Shown here one piece after another: positions 18,041 through 27,029 of a stretch of 50,210 bases of DNA. The notes under the pieces are model-generated. The model did not search any database, had not been told where the DNA came from, and saw nothing but the letters and a program-made list of their open reading frames with translations. Origin of the DNA: Bacillota bacterium. GTDB taxonomy: Bacteria > Bacillota > Clostridia > Christensenellales > Aristaeellaceae. Both the position numbers and the translations under genes were made by a program. The stretch spans positions 1 through 50,210 of the forward strand of contig JAEZHM010000015.1 of assembly GCA_023416585.1 (NCBI GenBank). Direction: 5' to 3'. The stretch's first letter is position 1. The number at the start of each line of letters is the position of its first letter.

Positions 18041-18622
18041 ATGGAGGAACTGAAAAAGGCGATTGAAACCTGTGGGCGGGGCATCGGTAACGATATCGTG
18101 AAGGTGGACATGTTTTTGAACCACCGGATCGATGTAAAGCTGCTGACGCAGATGGGACAAGCTTTCCATGAAGCCTTTCGTTTCGATCCTGTGGACCTGA
18201 TACTGACCATTGAAGCCAGCGGCATTGCGGCGGCTGTGACAACCGCCCAGGCCTTCGGGAACATACCCGTGGTGTTTGCCAAGAAAGGCGTAACAACAAA
18301 CGTCGGCAAGGACGTGTATGTGAGCCGCGTTTACTCCTTCACCCACAAGCAGGAAAACGTTATCCGGGTAAGCAGGGAATATTTAAAGCCCGGGCAGCAT
18401 GTGCTGATCATCGATGATTTTCTGGCCAACGGCGAGGCCGTCGATGGACTGAGGGATATACTTCATCAGGCCGGATGCGTTTTGACGGGCGTGGGGATAT
18501 GCATCGAAAAGGGATTTCAGCCCGGCGGGGCTAAGCTTCGGGATCTGGGGATTAAGGTCAAGTCTTTGGCAATCGTCGATGCGATACAGGATGGGAAAAT
18601 TCTTGTACGCAGCGGCGATTGA
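18041..18622 (+). CDS. xpt: Xanthine phosphoribosyltransferase
   Basis: A 193-residue cytoplasmic enzyme that joins xanthine to PRPP to give XMP. The PRPP loop is seen in VLIIDDFLANGEA (about 123-135) and the early segment LTIEASGI is typical of Xpt rather than hypoxanthine or guanine transferases. The ATG lies 14 bases after AGGAGG, longer than usual, but no better in-frame start exists: a TAG sits just upstream. It is followed 42 bases later by a purine-type binding protein, so uptake and salvage are together. Confidence 0.9.
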   Translation: MEELKKAIETCGRGIGNDIVKVDMFLNHRIDVKLLTQMGQAFHEAFRFDPVDLILTIEASGIAAAVTTAQAFGNIPVVFAKKGVTTNVGKDVYVSRVYSFTHKQENVIRVSREYLKPGQHVLIIDDFLANGEAVDGLRDILHQAGCVLTGVGICIEKGFQPGGAKLRDLGIKVKSLAIVDAIQDGKILVRSGD

Positions 18623-18664
18623 TAAAGAAATAAAACAAACGCAACGGAAAACGGAGGAGAAACT

Positions 18665-19759
18665 ATGTTGAAGAAGGTTTTGGCGGCTGCCCTGTCCCTG
18701 CTGCTCGTGCTGGCGGTAGCCCTGCCCGGTGTTGCGGAATTTGCGCCCGTAGCCAAGGAAAGCTTGAAGGTTGGCTTTATCTACATTGGCGACGTGGTGG
18801 ACAAGGGTTACACCTATGCCCATCACCAGGGCACCCTGGCCATGAAGGAAGCTTTGGGCCTTACCGATGACCAGGTGATCATCAAGACCAACATCCCGGA
18901 AGACAGCGCCTGCGAAGCGGCCGTCCGCGAATTGGTAGACGCCGGCTGCCAGATCATCTTCGGCAACAGCTTCGGCTATATGGATATTTTTGAAGAAATG
19001 TCCCAGGAATATCCCAATGTGATCTTCTCCCACTGCTCCGGTTACAAATCTAATGATGTAAACTATAACAACTATTTTGGCGCCATCTACCAGGCCCGGT
19101 ACCTGACCGGCATCGCCGCCGGCCTCAAGACCAAGACCAACAAGATCGGCTATGTGGCTGCCTTCTCCCTGCCCGAAGTTGACGGCGGCTGCAACGCTTT
19201 CGCCCTGGGCGTGCAGAGCGTGAACCCCGACGCCGTAGTGTACATCAAGTACAACAACTCCTGGTATGATCCCACCCTGGAGCGCCAGACCGCGGAAGCT
19301 CTTCTGGATGCCGGCTGCGACGTTATCGCCCAGCACTGCGACACCGCCATGCCTCAGCTGGCCGCCCAGGAACGCGGCGTGTGGGGCGTTGGCTACAACT
19401 CCGACATGAGCGTGGATGCTCCCGATGCCGTTCTGACCGCTCCCGTTTGGAATTGGGGCGCCGTAGTCACCTTCGAGGTGAAGGAAGTCATCGAAGGCAC
19501 CTGGAAGCCTGAAAACATCTTCATGGATATGGCCGACGGCCTGGTGGACATCGCTCCCTTGACCAAGAACGTTGCCGATGGCACCGCGGAAGCCATCGAA
19601 ACCGCCAAGGCCAAGATCATGGCCCGTGAGTTCGACGTGTTCGAAGGCCCCATCTACGACAACGCGGGCGAGCTTCGCGTCAAGGAAGGCGAAAAGCTGG
19701 ACCGTGCTTACATCGCCGGCTCAATCGACTGGCTGGTGAAGGGCGTAGAAGTAAAGTAA
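18665..19759 (+). CDS. BMP-family nucleoside-binding protein
   Basis: A 364-residue extracytoplasmic binding protein of the BMP/Med family, which serves purine-nucleoside ABC importers. The mature part reads KVGFIYIGDVVDKGYTYAHHQG..., with the family's G-x-G-Y pattern and a conserved GVGYNSDMS segment. The signal peptide (about 1-24, ending PGVAEFA) has no lipobox cysteine, unusual for a Gram-positive binding protein. SD GGAGG precedes the ATG. A strong terminator follows, so the ATPase and permeases (22083-25673) are a separate transcript. Expected substrates are guanosine, adenosine or related nucleosides. Confidence 0.88.
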   Translation: MLKKVLAAALSLLLVLAVALPGVAEFAPVAKESLKVGFIYIGDVVDKGYTYAHHQGTLAMKEALGLTDDQVIIKTNIPEDSACEAAVRELVDAGCQIIFGNSFGYMDIFEEMSQEYPNVIFSHCSGYKSNDVNYNNYFGAIYQARYLTGIAAGLKTKTNKIGYVAAFSLPEVDGGCNAFALGVQSVNPDAVVYIKYNNSWYDPTLERQTAEALLDAGCDVIAQHCDTAMPQLAAQERGVWGVGYNSDMSVDAPDAVLTAPVWNWGAVVTFEVKEVIEGTWKPENIFMDMADGLVDIAPLTKNVADGTAEAIETAKAKIMAREFDVFEGPIYDNAGELRVKEGEKLDRAYIAGSIDWLVKGVEVK

Positions 19760-19770
19760 GTATTCAAAAA

Positions 19771-19810
19771 AATGAGACCGGGCGCGATGAGTGCCCGGTC
19801 TCATTTTTTT
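19771..19810 (+). terminator. Terminator after the BMP-protein gene
   Basis: ATGAGACCGGGC and GCCCGGTCTCAT form a 12-base stem, followed by a run of seven T. The A run on the other side makes it two-way. Confidence 0.92.
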
Positions 19811-19817
19811 GATCTCG

Positions 19818-19892
19818 CACGATTTCCCTGTGTGCTATGCATCGTCCCACACTTCGCTTGGACGTTGTTAAACACACGGCCAGGAAATCGTG
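19818..19892. repeat. 75-base hairpin element
   Basis: CACGATTTCC and GGAAATCGTG are perfect 10-base ends, continued by CTGTGTG / CACACGG, with an inner CGTCC / GGACG hairpin. Immediately downstream, near 19900, comes TTTGCTTCGCAAA, which also occurs near 46700. Probably a non-coding mobile or structural element. Confidence 0.6.
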
Positions 19893-19950
19893 TAAGGACT
19901 GTTTGCTTCGCAAACCCCTCCCCTCCGGCAAAGCCTGAGGATACGATTAT

Positions 19951-19978
19951 CAACGAGGGGACCGCGGTCCCCTCGTTG
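19951..19978. repeat. Perfect 28-base palindrome
   Basis: Bases 19951-19964 are the exact reverse complement of 19965-19978; the centre is CCGCGG. It sits between the convergent BMP and URO-D genes and has no T run, so it is not a classic terminator. Confidence 0.7.
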
Positions 19979-20139
19979 CTCCCTTGGGATTATGAACAGT
20001 CCACACGTTACAAAAACAAGCCGCATCGAAGACGGTACAAAACGCCTTCAGGAGTAGGGGCGATTGCTTGGCAGACCCATTTACTTAAGTACCATATTGG
20101 TGCGGTTTGCGGCCGGTGGAAAAAGCAAGGTATGGTTTC

Positions 20140-21159
20140 TCATAACTCCATTGCGGCATCGTGCATCGCCAGCAGGTTTTCGGGCGGCACATTGGGCAGC
20201 AGCGCTTCATGGCTGGGGGATACGATCCACCCTGTGCCAAACAGATCACGCAGCCTGTGCACTTCGTCCTTGATCTCAAGAGGCGTACCAAAGGGCAGAA
20301 GGTCTTGGGTATCCACGCCGCCAACAAACAGGATGTCGTTCTTGTATTTGGAAAGGTTTTGGGCATCCATGCCTCTGGCCTTAGCCTGAAGGGGATGCAG
20401 TGCGTCCACGCCGGCGTCAATCAAAAGGGGGATGACCCTGTCGATCACGCCGCAGGAATGGAGCATGACGCATAGCCCCGCACGCTTTGCCTGGTCAATC
20501 AGAACCTTGAAGTAAGGCAATACGAACTTTTTGAATAAGTCGGGGCTGATCAAAAGATCCAGCTGGCTGCCAAAGTCATTGCCCAAAAACAGCGTGTCAA
20601 TCTTGGCGCCAAGGCGGTCATAAACCCGTTGATTCGCATCCAGATAGAAGCTGACAACACGCTCCGTCACCGCCGTAACAACATCCGGGTCGGTATACAT
20701 TTTGATAAAGTAGTTCTCCATTCCGAAAAAATCCGCCACAACGTGGAAAAAACATGACCATGTGCCGCTGGCCACCCCCATTCCATTTAAGGTGGCAGCA
20801 TCGATCAAATGTTCAAGCAGGTCAAGGTCGATGTATTTGGCATCCGGCCAGGCAAACCGTTCCACATCCTTTGCGTCCTCGCACTCGGCAAAAACACCAG
20901 CCTGACCCAGGGAATGGCGCTGCTGCCCGCCCAGCACGTCAAAGATCGGCTTTTTTTCGGGGTGACGCCAACAGCTTAAGTCCGCAGGCAGCCATGCGAA
21001 ATCGTCATGAAGAACACAAGCAAGTTCCTCTTTGCTTTTCACTTGAAAATATTTATAGTACATATCCACCGTGTCGTCATGCGGATTCCCAATCCAAAAA
21101 CCGGGTCTGTCCGCCTTCCGTCCCTTAAGCAGCGCTCGGAATCTTTCCTGCCCCGTCAT
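20140..21159 (-). CDS. URO-D family protein (methyltransferase-like)
   Basis: A 339-residue member of the uroporphyrinogen decarboxylase superfamily. The LHSCG motif (His234, Cys236) marks the zinc-binding, corrinoid-methyltransferase-like branch rather than true HemE. Most members of this branch act on unknown methyl donors, so the substrate is not assigned. I take the ATG at 21159. A longer reading from 21243 would run through the end of the GDPD gene. It begins 16 bases after the GDPD stop, so the two are one transcript, lying opposite the purine genes. Confidence 0.82.
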   Translation of the reverse strand: MTGQERFRALLKGRKADRPGFWIGNPHDDTVDMYYKYFQVKSKEELACVLHDDFAWLPADLSCWRHPEKKPIFDVLGGQQRHSLGQAGVFAECEDAKDVERFAWPDAKYIDLDLLEHLIDAATLNGMGVASGTWSCFFHVVADFFGMENYFIKMYTDPDVVTAVTERVVSFYLDANQRVYDRLGAKIDTLFLGNDFGSQLDLLISPDLFKKFVLPYFKVLIDQAKRAGLCVMLHSCGVIDRVIPLLIDAGVDALHPLQAKARGMDAQNLSKYKNDILFVGGVDTQDLLPFGTPLEIKDEVHRLRDLFGTGWIVSPSHEALLPNVPPENLLAMHDAAMEL

Positions 21160-21175
21160 ATTGCCATCCCGCCTT

Positions 21176-21859
21176 TCATTTTCCTTGCAAATTGATCTCA
21201 CATGCTCTTTTTGCGTTCCGGGTGGTGATATTATATACCCCATCCTCCATAAACCTGCGGATCACTTTCTCTTCATCCGGCGTCCATACGGAAACGGGGA
21301 TTTGCCTATTCATTAACTCCCGGTACAGCGGCGTGGACGCAATGGAGTGATGGGTATTGACGCACCGGGCGCCGTTGCCTGCTATAAACGCCTGCACCTT
21401 ATCGGCCATGTACATAGGCCCCAGCACGCCTACCGCTTCCAAAAGCCCAAGGATTTTAATCTCAGGAAAAAGCATCTCGATATTCACAAACCAATCCACG
21501 TGCCCGAAAATATCCGGCTCCGCCTTGGCCGCATCCCCGGATACGGTACCGGAAAACAGAATCTGCTTGTCCACGCCCGCCTGTTTGGCCAGTCTCCAAA
21601 CATCCAGTTCCAAATCATCCTGTTTCAAATCGCAGTTCAGCCTTTTTTCAGGATGAATCTTCAAGGCTGAAAAGGCTTCAAAAAGCATGGCAATTGCAGG
21701 GCCGTCGTCATGGGCCAGCACAAGCACGCCGCCGCTTCCCCTTCTCACATCCACCTCTATGGCATCAACATCCAATCCAAGCGCATAGGAGACAAACTCC
21801 ATGGAATTGTCCTTCATTCCGTCACACCCGGAATGGGCGGTCAGCAAAGTTCTGAACAT
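21176..21859 (-). CDS. Glycerophosphodiester phosphodiesterase-like protein
   Basis: A 227-residue GDPD-type protein. The family start AHRG is here AHSGCDG, followed by AIEVDVR and VLAHDD, the metal-site motifs, so most active-site residues are kept but the first Arg is changed to Ser. That weakens a claim of normal activity. I prefer the ATG at 21859, because the GAGGT site overlaps the alternative ATG at 21871. No signal peptide is seen. It is paired with the URO-D gene, a combination I do not recognise. Confidence 0.75.
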   Translation of the reverse strand: MFRTLLTAHSGCDGMKDNSMEFVSYALGLDVDAIEVDVRRGSGGVLVLAHDDGPAIAMLFEAFSALKIHPEKRLNCDLKQDDLELDVWRLAKQAGVDKQILFSGTVSGDAAKAEPDIFGHVDWFVNIEMLFPEIKILGLLEAVGVLGPMYMADKVQAFIAGNGARCVNTHHSIASTPLYRELMNRQIPVSVWTPDEEKVIRRFMEDGVYNITTRNAKRACEINLQGK

Positions 21860-21960
21860 ATTATACCTCATAAATTGATGGAAATCATGAAATAGTATAA
21901 CAGATAGCCGCCCTGATGGATAGGATTATTGTGATGGCGCAGAAATAATATGCTTTCTGA

Positions 21961-22047
21961 ACGTTCGCCATTTAGCCGGAAGATTCGGCATAATTCGATT
22001 TGAATGTTCGCCTTTCTCTTGAAATGACCTCGAAATTCAGGTATACT
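21961..22047 (+). promoter_or_regulatory. Nucleoside-importer promoter with two PurR-box-like sites
   Basis: TTGAAA (22019-22024), 17 bases, TATACT (22042-22047). Upstream are two GTTCGCC cores at 21963-21969 and 22006-22012. On the minus strand they read AATGGCGAACGTT (10 of 13 to the PurR box) and AAAGGCGAACATT (11 of 13). They are 43 bases apart in the same direction, exactly as at xpt, but both lie upstream of the -35. Confidence 0.6.
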
Positions 22048-22082
22048 AAGTTTATGTTTCCATGGTTAAGGAAGGTGCTTGC

Positions 22083-23609
22083 GTGCAAAAAGAACATCCA
22101 GCGGTACCCTATGCCATTGAGCTGAACGGCCTTAGCAAGCGTTTTGGCCAGGTGCAGGCCAACAACAACATCTGCCTTACAGTGAAGCGCGGAGAAATTC
22201 TGGCGCTGCTGGGCGAGAACGGCTCGGGCAAGACGACGCTGATGAATATGCTTTCCGGCATCTACAAGCCCGACAGCGGCCAAATCTTCCTGCACGGCAA
22301 GGAAGTAAGCATCCGCTCGCCCAGGGAAGCCATACAGCTTGGGGTGGGCATGATCCACCAGCATTTCAAGCTGGTGGATGTTCTGACGGCCAGGGAGAAC
22401 ATACTGCTGGGGGAAGGCGGCCGCAAGCGCGGGAACCTGAATGACCTTTGCGCCCGCTTTGGGTTAAACATTGAACTTGATAAAAAAATATATGACATGT
22501 CAGTCGGCGAAAAACAGACGGTGGAAATATTGAAGGTGCTGGCCCGGGGCGCGGATATTCTCATACTGGACGAGCCTACCGCAGTGCTTACGCCCCAGGA
22601 AACGGAAAAGTTGTTTGACATTCTTAGAAGGATGCGGGATGACAATAAAGCCATAGTCATCATCACCCATAAACTGAATGAGGTCATGGCGATATCCGAC
22701 CGGGTGACCATATTGCGCCGCGGGGAGAGTGTGGATACCGTGGATACGGCCCACACCCATGTGCAGCACTTGACGGAGCTGATGGTGGGCCGGCCCGTTG
22801 ACTTGCAGATTCACCGCCCGGAGGTTGAGCCGGGAGAAACGCTGCTGGATGTTCACGAAGTAACCGTTAAGAGCACTGAGGGAGCGGAGCGGCTGAAAAG
22901 CGTCACCTTCTCCCTGCAGGCAGGGGAGATACTGGGCGTGGCGGGGGTGGCCGGCAGCGGGCAGAAGGAACTGTGCGAGGCCATCGCCGGGCTTCAGTCC
23001 ATTGACGTGGGTCAAATCACGCTGGCTGGCCAGCGCATCGACGGCCTTACGCCAAGGGATATCATACAAAAGGGCATATCGATGTCTTTCATCCCGGAAG
23101 ACCGGCTGGGCATGGGGCTCGTGGGCGGCATGAACCTTACGGACAACATGCTTCTAAAAACCTACCGGGATCAAAAGGGAATGATTTTAAGCCGCAAACC
23201 CGCCCGGGCACTGGCCAAACGGCTGATCGAAAAGCTGAAAATATCGACCCCCGGTGTAAACATTGCTGTAAAGAAGCTGAGTGGCGGCAACGTTCAAAAG
23301 GTGCTTTTAGGCCGTGAGATCGACAGCAATCCCAAAGTGCTGATCACCGCCTATCCCGTACGCGGCCTGGACATCAACTCCAGCCATACCATTTATGATC
23401 TTATCAACGAGCAAAAGCAGCGCGGCGTCGGCATTTTGTTTATAGGCGAGGACCTGGATGTGCTGCTGGAGCTAAGCGACCGGATCATGGTCATGTGCGG
23501 CGGCCGGGTGACTGCCATCGTTCCTGCCATGTTTGCCACAAAAGAACTGCTGGGCATGAAGATGACAGACGCTTTGAAGGCGGAGAAAAGCGAGGAAACA
23601 TATGTCTAA
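22083..23609 (+). CDS. Nucleoside ABC transporter ATPase (double ABC domain)
   Basis: A 508-residue protein with two nucleotide-binding domains that power the importer. The first has Walker A GENGSGKTT (about 44-52), signature SVGEKQT and Walker B LILDEPTAVL. The second has a degenerate Walker A (GVAGSGQKE) and a signature LSGGNVQK, and in its Walker B region VLITAYPVRGLD lacks the usual acidic residue. That asymmetry is normal for BMP-type and sugar-type importers. I choose the GTG at 22083 over the ATG at 22062 because AAGGAAGGTG precedes the GTG. It overlaps the first permease by 8 bases. Confidence 0.9.
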   Translation: MQKEHPAVPYAIELNGLSKRFGQVQANNNICLTVKRGEILALLGENGSGKTTLMNMLSGIYKPDSGQIFLHGKEVSIRSPREAIQLGVGMIHQHFKLVDVLTARENILLGEGGRKRGNLNDLCARFGLNIELDKKIYDMSVGEKQTVEILKVLARGADILILDEPTAVLTPQETEKLFDILRRMRDDNKAIVIITHKLNEVMAISDRVTILRRGESVDTVDTAHTHVQHLTELMVGRPVDLQIHRPEVEPGETLLDVHEVTVKSTEGAERLKSVTFSLQAGEILGVAGVAGSGQKELCEAIAGLQSIDVGQITLAGQRIDGLTPRDIIQKGISMSFIPEDRLGMGLVGGMNLTDNMLLKTYRDQKGMILSRKPARALAKRLIEKLKISTPGVNIAVKKLSGGNVQKVLLGREIDSNPKVLITAYPVRGLDINSSHTIYDLINEQKQRGVGILFIGEDLDVLLELSDRIMVMCGGRVTAIVPAMFATKELLGMKMTDALKAEKSEETYV

Positions 23610-24708
23610 CGTACGGGCGCATGCGCGCCAGACGCTTTTCCATGTGGTACAGCGGGATGCACTGCCGCCCGTAAAAGCCGCCGCTTTCCGTCTGATGGCG
23701 GTGCTGGCCGCACTCTTAACGGGCGGGCTGTTTTTGCTGGCACTTGGGCTTGATCCGCTGGCCGTTTACGGCACCATGATTTCAGGTTCCCTGGGCAGCG
23801 AAAGCAACATACGGGAGACGGTGAAAATTGCCATTCCCCTATGCATTACGGCGCTTGGCATACTGCTGGCGTTCAAGATGAAGTTCTGGAACATCGGCGC
23901 GGAAGGCCAAATTTGCGTAGGCGCCATTGCCGCAAGCTATTTTGCCTACCATCACAACACATGGCCGCCCGTTATACTGCTGCTTGTCATGGCCGCGGCT
24001 GGCATCCTTCTTGGCGGGCTGTGGGGCATGATCCCGGCTTGGTTCAAAACGCGCTACGGCACCAACGAAACGCTGTTCACGCTGATGATGAACTATGTGG
24101 CGTTGTACATCATCCAATACCTTCGGGAAGGGCCCTGGAAGGACCCCAAATCCATGGGCTTTCCGCAAATGGCCCGCTATGCCGCCAGCGCCCGCATGCC
24201 CACCGTGCTGGGGGTGCATATCGGCTGGATCGTAGCTATTGTACTTGTTGTGCTGGTGCTTTTGTATCTGCGCTATACCAAGCAGGGGTATGAGCTTACC
24301 GTGGTGGGCGAAAACGAAAATACGGCAAGGTACGCCGGCATGGCCGTCAAAAGGATCGTGCTGCGCACCATGTTCTTAAGCGCCGCCATCTGCGGGCTGG
24401 CCGGGGTATTGAAGGTCAGCGGCGCAGACAGGGTGCTGACTGAATCGGTGGCCGGCGGCGTCGGCTTCACAGCCATTACCGTGGCCTGGCTGGCAAGGCT
24501 TTCCCCGGTGGGCATTATGCTGGTTTCCATACTGTTCGGTATCATGGAAAAGGGCTGCGGCACCATCCAGTCGGTATTCAAGGTTTCCACCTCTGTGGCC
24601 CAAGTATTGCAGGGCATCATTTTGTTCTTTGTGCTGGGGGCGGAGTTTTTCCTCACCTACCGGCTGATTAAGCGCAAATCGTCCATCCGGAAGGGGGTGG
24701 AAGCGTGA
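23602..24708 (+). CDS. Nucleoside ABC transporter permease 1
   Basis: A 368-residue inner-membrane permease of the BPD_transp_2 family, with about ten membrane segments and a typical first loop (LDPLAVYGTMISGSLGSESN). The mid-protein segment TKQGYELTVVGENENTARYAGM is the conserved loop that contacts the ATPase. Overlaps the ATPase (8 bases) and the second permease (4 bases), indicating one coupled transcript. Confidence 0.9.
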   Translation: MSNVRAHARQTLFHVVQRDALPPVKAAAFRLMAVLAALLTGGLFLLALGLDPLAVYGTMISGSLGSESNIRETVKIAIPLCITALGILLAFKMKFWNIGAEGQICVGAIAASYFAYHHNTWPPVILLLVMAAAGILLGGLWGMIPAWFKTRYGTNETLFTLMMNYVALYIIQYLREGPWKDPKSMGFPQMARYAASARMPTVLGVHIGWIVAIVLVVLVLLYLRYTKQGYELTVVGENENTARYAGMAVKRIVLRTMFLSAAICGLAGVLKVSGADRVLTESVAGGVGFTAITVAWLARLSPVGIMLVSILFGIMEKGCGTIQSVFKVSTSVAQVLQGIILFFVLGAEFFLTYRLIKRKSSIRKGVEA

Positions 24709-25673
24709 CGGCGTTTTTTGACTGGCTGGTTGCCTTCCTGTACGCTGCCATGCTGGCGGGGGTGCCGCTGCTTTTCGGCACACTGGGCGAGATACTCACG
24801 GAAAAGGCCGGAAACCTGAACCTGGGCGTGGAAGGCATGATGTACATGGGCGCCGTGTTTGGGTTCATGGGCGGGTATTTCTTCTACAGCCCGCTTCTGG
24901 CGCTTGTATTCTCCTTTCTGGGCGGTGCGCTGGGAGCTCTTATCTATGCGTTTCTGACGGTAACACTCAAGGCAAATCAAAATGTAACGGGCCTTACGCT
25001 GACCATATTCGGTACGGGGCTCGCCAATTTCCTGGGAGGCAGCATGATCAACGCTTCCTCAACCGGCGCAGCGGTTGTTGCAGACCAGGTAAAAGCAGCC
25101 TTCCGGCCTTTGCAGTTGGGCGCGCTGACAAATATCCCCTATATCGGAAAACTCCTTTTCAATCACAGCATATTCACCTATCTTGCCGTGGCGCTGGCCA
25201 TTGCAGCCGGTTGGTACCTGCATCATAGCCGCATGGGGCTGAATGTGCGGGCCGTGGGCGAAAACCCTGCGGCGGCGGACGCGGCCGGCGTGGATGTAGG
25301 CCTGTACAAGTATGTCCATACAGTGATAGGCGGAGGCATCTGCGGCTTGGGCGGCGGGTATATCGCCCTGGTCACATGCGGGGGAAGCTGGACATACAGT
25401 GCTGTGGCCGGCCAGGGCTGGATCGCGGTGGCGCTGGTGATCTTTGCGGCCTGGAGCCCATACAAGGCCATATTGGGTTCGCTTGTTTTCGGCGCTTTAA
25501 GCGTACTGCGGCTGTACATACCCAACTCCGTGATCTCCATCCCCGGCGCGGTGTTCGCCATGGTGCCCTTTGTGACCACATGCATCGTACTGGTGGTATC
25601 CAGCATCCGGCAGCGCCGGGAAAACCAGCAGCCCAGAAGCTGCGGCGTAAATTATTTCAGGGAAGAACGATAA
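24705..25673 (+). CDS. Nucleoside ABC transporter permease 2
   Basis: A 322-residue partner permease with about nine membrane segments, starting at GTG in a GTGA overlap. LTEKAGNLNLGVEGMM and VGENPAAADAAGVDV are family landmarks. With permease 1 it forms the membrane channel of the importer. A terminator follows 10 bases after the stop. Confidence 0.9.
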   Translation: MTAFFDWLVAFLYAAMLAGVPLLFGTLGEILTEKAGNLNLGVEGMMYMGAVFGFMGGYFFYSPLLALVFSFLGGALGALIYAFLTVTLKANQNVTGLTLTIFGTGLANFLGGSMINASSTGAAVVADQVKAAFRPLQLGALTNIPYIGKLLFNHSIFTYLAVALAIAAGWYLHHSRMGLNVRAVGENPAAADAAGVDVGLYKYVHTVIGGGICGLGGGYIALVTCGGSWTYSAVAGQGWIAVALVIFAAWSPYKAILGSLVFGALSVLRLYIPNSVISIPGAVFAMVPFVTTCIVLVVSSIRQRRENQQPRSCGVNYFREER

Positions 25674-25681
25674 TTTGATTT

Positions 25682-25725
25682 TGCGCCCCACAGCCGCTTA
25701 TCTGCAGTTGCAGGGCGCATTTTTT
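25682..25725 (+). terminator. Terminator after nucleoside permease operon
   Basis: GCGCCC (25683-25688) and GGGCGC (25713-25718) enclose a 24-base loop that can fold further, followed by ATTTTTTC. Confidence 0.7.
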
Positions 25726-25821
25726 CATACAAAATCATGCGTTAGGGAAGCTTATGTTCATCAAGTGTTCACATAACTGTGAGAGAATAATGCACTTAAT
25801 CTTTTATAGGAGGCATGTATC

Positions 25822-26154
25822 ATGTTCGGTAGCAAATTGTCGAAGATTGAAAAGCTGGTCGAAAAGAAAAAGGATGATGAACTGGCGAAGCTGGCCGAAA
25901 GCAAGGACAGCGAAGTGCAATTGGCCGCCATCGCAGGGCTGGGCAAGGTGCACGGTGAAGCGGGCTTCAATATGCTGGTATCGCTTTTGCGCAGCCCGGA
26001 ATCCAAGGTACGTATTGCGGTGGCTCATGCCATGGCAGAATATTCCGATTCTAAACTCCGCGCCCATATTGAACATCTGTTAAAGAGCGAGGCGGATCCG
26101 CAGGTGATCACGGCGCTGCATGACGCGCTTGGGAAAATAAAAGGGAAAAATTGA
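25822..26154 (+). CDS. Small HEAT-repeat protein
   Basis: A 110-residue soluble protein. Two to three HEAT-type helical pairs are visible (EVQLAAIAGLGKVHGEAGFNMLVSLL, SKVRIAVAHAMAEY, and a partial third). It begins with a lysine-rich helix. A good AGGAGG site is 10 bases before the ATG. HEAT repeats are protein-binding scaffolds. No partner is evident and it forms its own transcription unit. Confidence 0.85.
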   Translation: MFGSKLSKIEKLVEKKKDDELAKLAESKDSEVQLAAIAGLGKVHGEAGFNMLVSLLRSPESKVRIAVAHAMAEYSDSKLRAHIEHLLKSEADPQVITALHDALGKIKGKN

Positions 26155-26170
26155 TATATTGCGGTAGGAA

Positions 26171-26220
26171 GAAGCCTGCCCCTTTTCCAGCCATTTGGAA
26201 AAGAGGCAGGCTTCTTTTTT
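26171..26220 (+). terminator. Terminator after HEAT-repeat gene
   Basis: GAAGCCTGCC / GGCAGGCTTC with an inner CTTTTCC / GGAAAAG stem, then six T. Confidence 0.93.
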
Positions 26221-26290
26221 GTATAGGGATTCCAAAGGAATGTATCCCTTTGGCAGGTGGACTGGAGGGCAAAGCCCTCAAGCGTCCTTC

Positions 26291-27016
26291 TTAGAGCAGC
26301 CCGGCGGCGGCGCGGTCCAGGAGAAAGATCACATCCCGGTGGGTGCGCAGGATGGAGGCCTGGACTTGGGGGTTCACGTCCTCGCGGATGGCGCGGCGGA
26401 TGGCCTGGGCCTTATCGGCGCCTGTGGCGATCAATAGTACGCGCCTTGCGTTCATGATGCTGCCCACGCCAAGGCTGACGGCCTGCCTTGGCACATCTTC
26501 ACCGGGGCCGAAGAAACGACGGTTGGCCTCGATGGTGCTTTCGGTAAGGTTCACCACATGGCAGCCATATACGAATTGTTCATGGGGCTCGTTAAAACCG
26601 ATATGGCCATTACGGCCGATTCCCAATATCTGCAGGTCGATGCCTCCGGCACGGGAGATGGCGGTATCATATTCGCTGCATTCCCTCTGCAGGTTTTTGG
26701 CGCCGCCGTTGGGGATGTGGACGTTCTCTTTTTTCACGTTTACCTGGGAGAAGAGATGTTCTTCCATAAAGGTGTGATAGCTGGCAGGGTGTACTGAAGA
26801 TATTCCCACGTACTCGTCCAGGTTGAAAGTAATCACCTTGGAAAAATCCACAACGCCCTCTTTATGCCAGGCGATCAGCTGCTTGTAGGTTGGAATAGGC
26901 GAGGAGCCTGTGGCTAGGCCCAGCACGCTGTCGGGTTTTTGCATAACCTGGGCGGAAATCAGTATGGATGCTGCCTGGCCTACCTGGGCTGCGGTATCGT
27001 ACAAATGGATCTGCAT
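26291..27016 (-). CDS. nagB: Glucosamine-6-phosphate deaminase
   Basis: A 241-residue cytoplasmic enzyme that converts glucosamine 6-phosphate to fructose 6-phosphate and ammonia, in amino-sugar use. Catalytic Asp67 (NLDEYVG) and His138 (GRNGHIGFNEP) are present, and LATGSSP marks the phosphate site. The ATG at 27016 is preceded by GGAGGT. An open reading to 27199 runs through the promoter and is not used. Alone here, without nagA or a PTS gene. It may supply fructose 6-phosphate. Confidence 0.93.
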   Translation of the reverse strand: MQIHLYDTAAQVGQAASILISAQVMQKPDSVLGLATGSSPIPTYKQLIAWHKEGVVDFSKVITFNLDEYVGISSVHPASYHTFMEEHLFSQVNVKKENVHIPNGGAKNLQRECSEYDTAISRAGGIDLQILGIGRNGHIGFNEPHEQFVYGCHVVNLTESTIEANRRFFGPGEDVPRQAVSLGVGSIMNARRVLLIATGADKAQAIRRAIREDVNPQVQASILRTHRDVIFLLDRAAAGLL

Positions 27017-27029
27017 AGAGTACCTCCGA

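Noticed and set aside
25769..25782. Inverted repeat TCACATAACTGTGA before the HEAT-repeat gene
   Set aside because: Only five-base arms, so chance is likely; CRP-like reading is not supported by neighbours.
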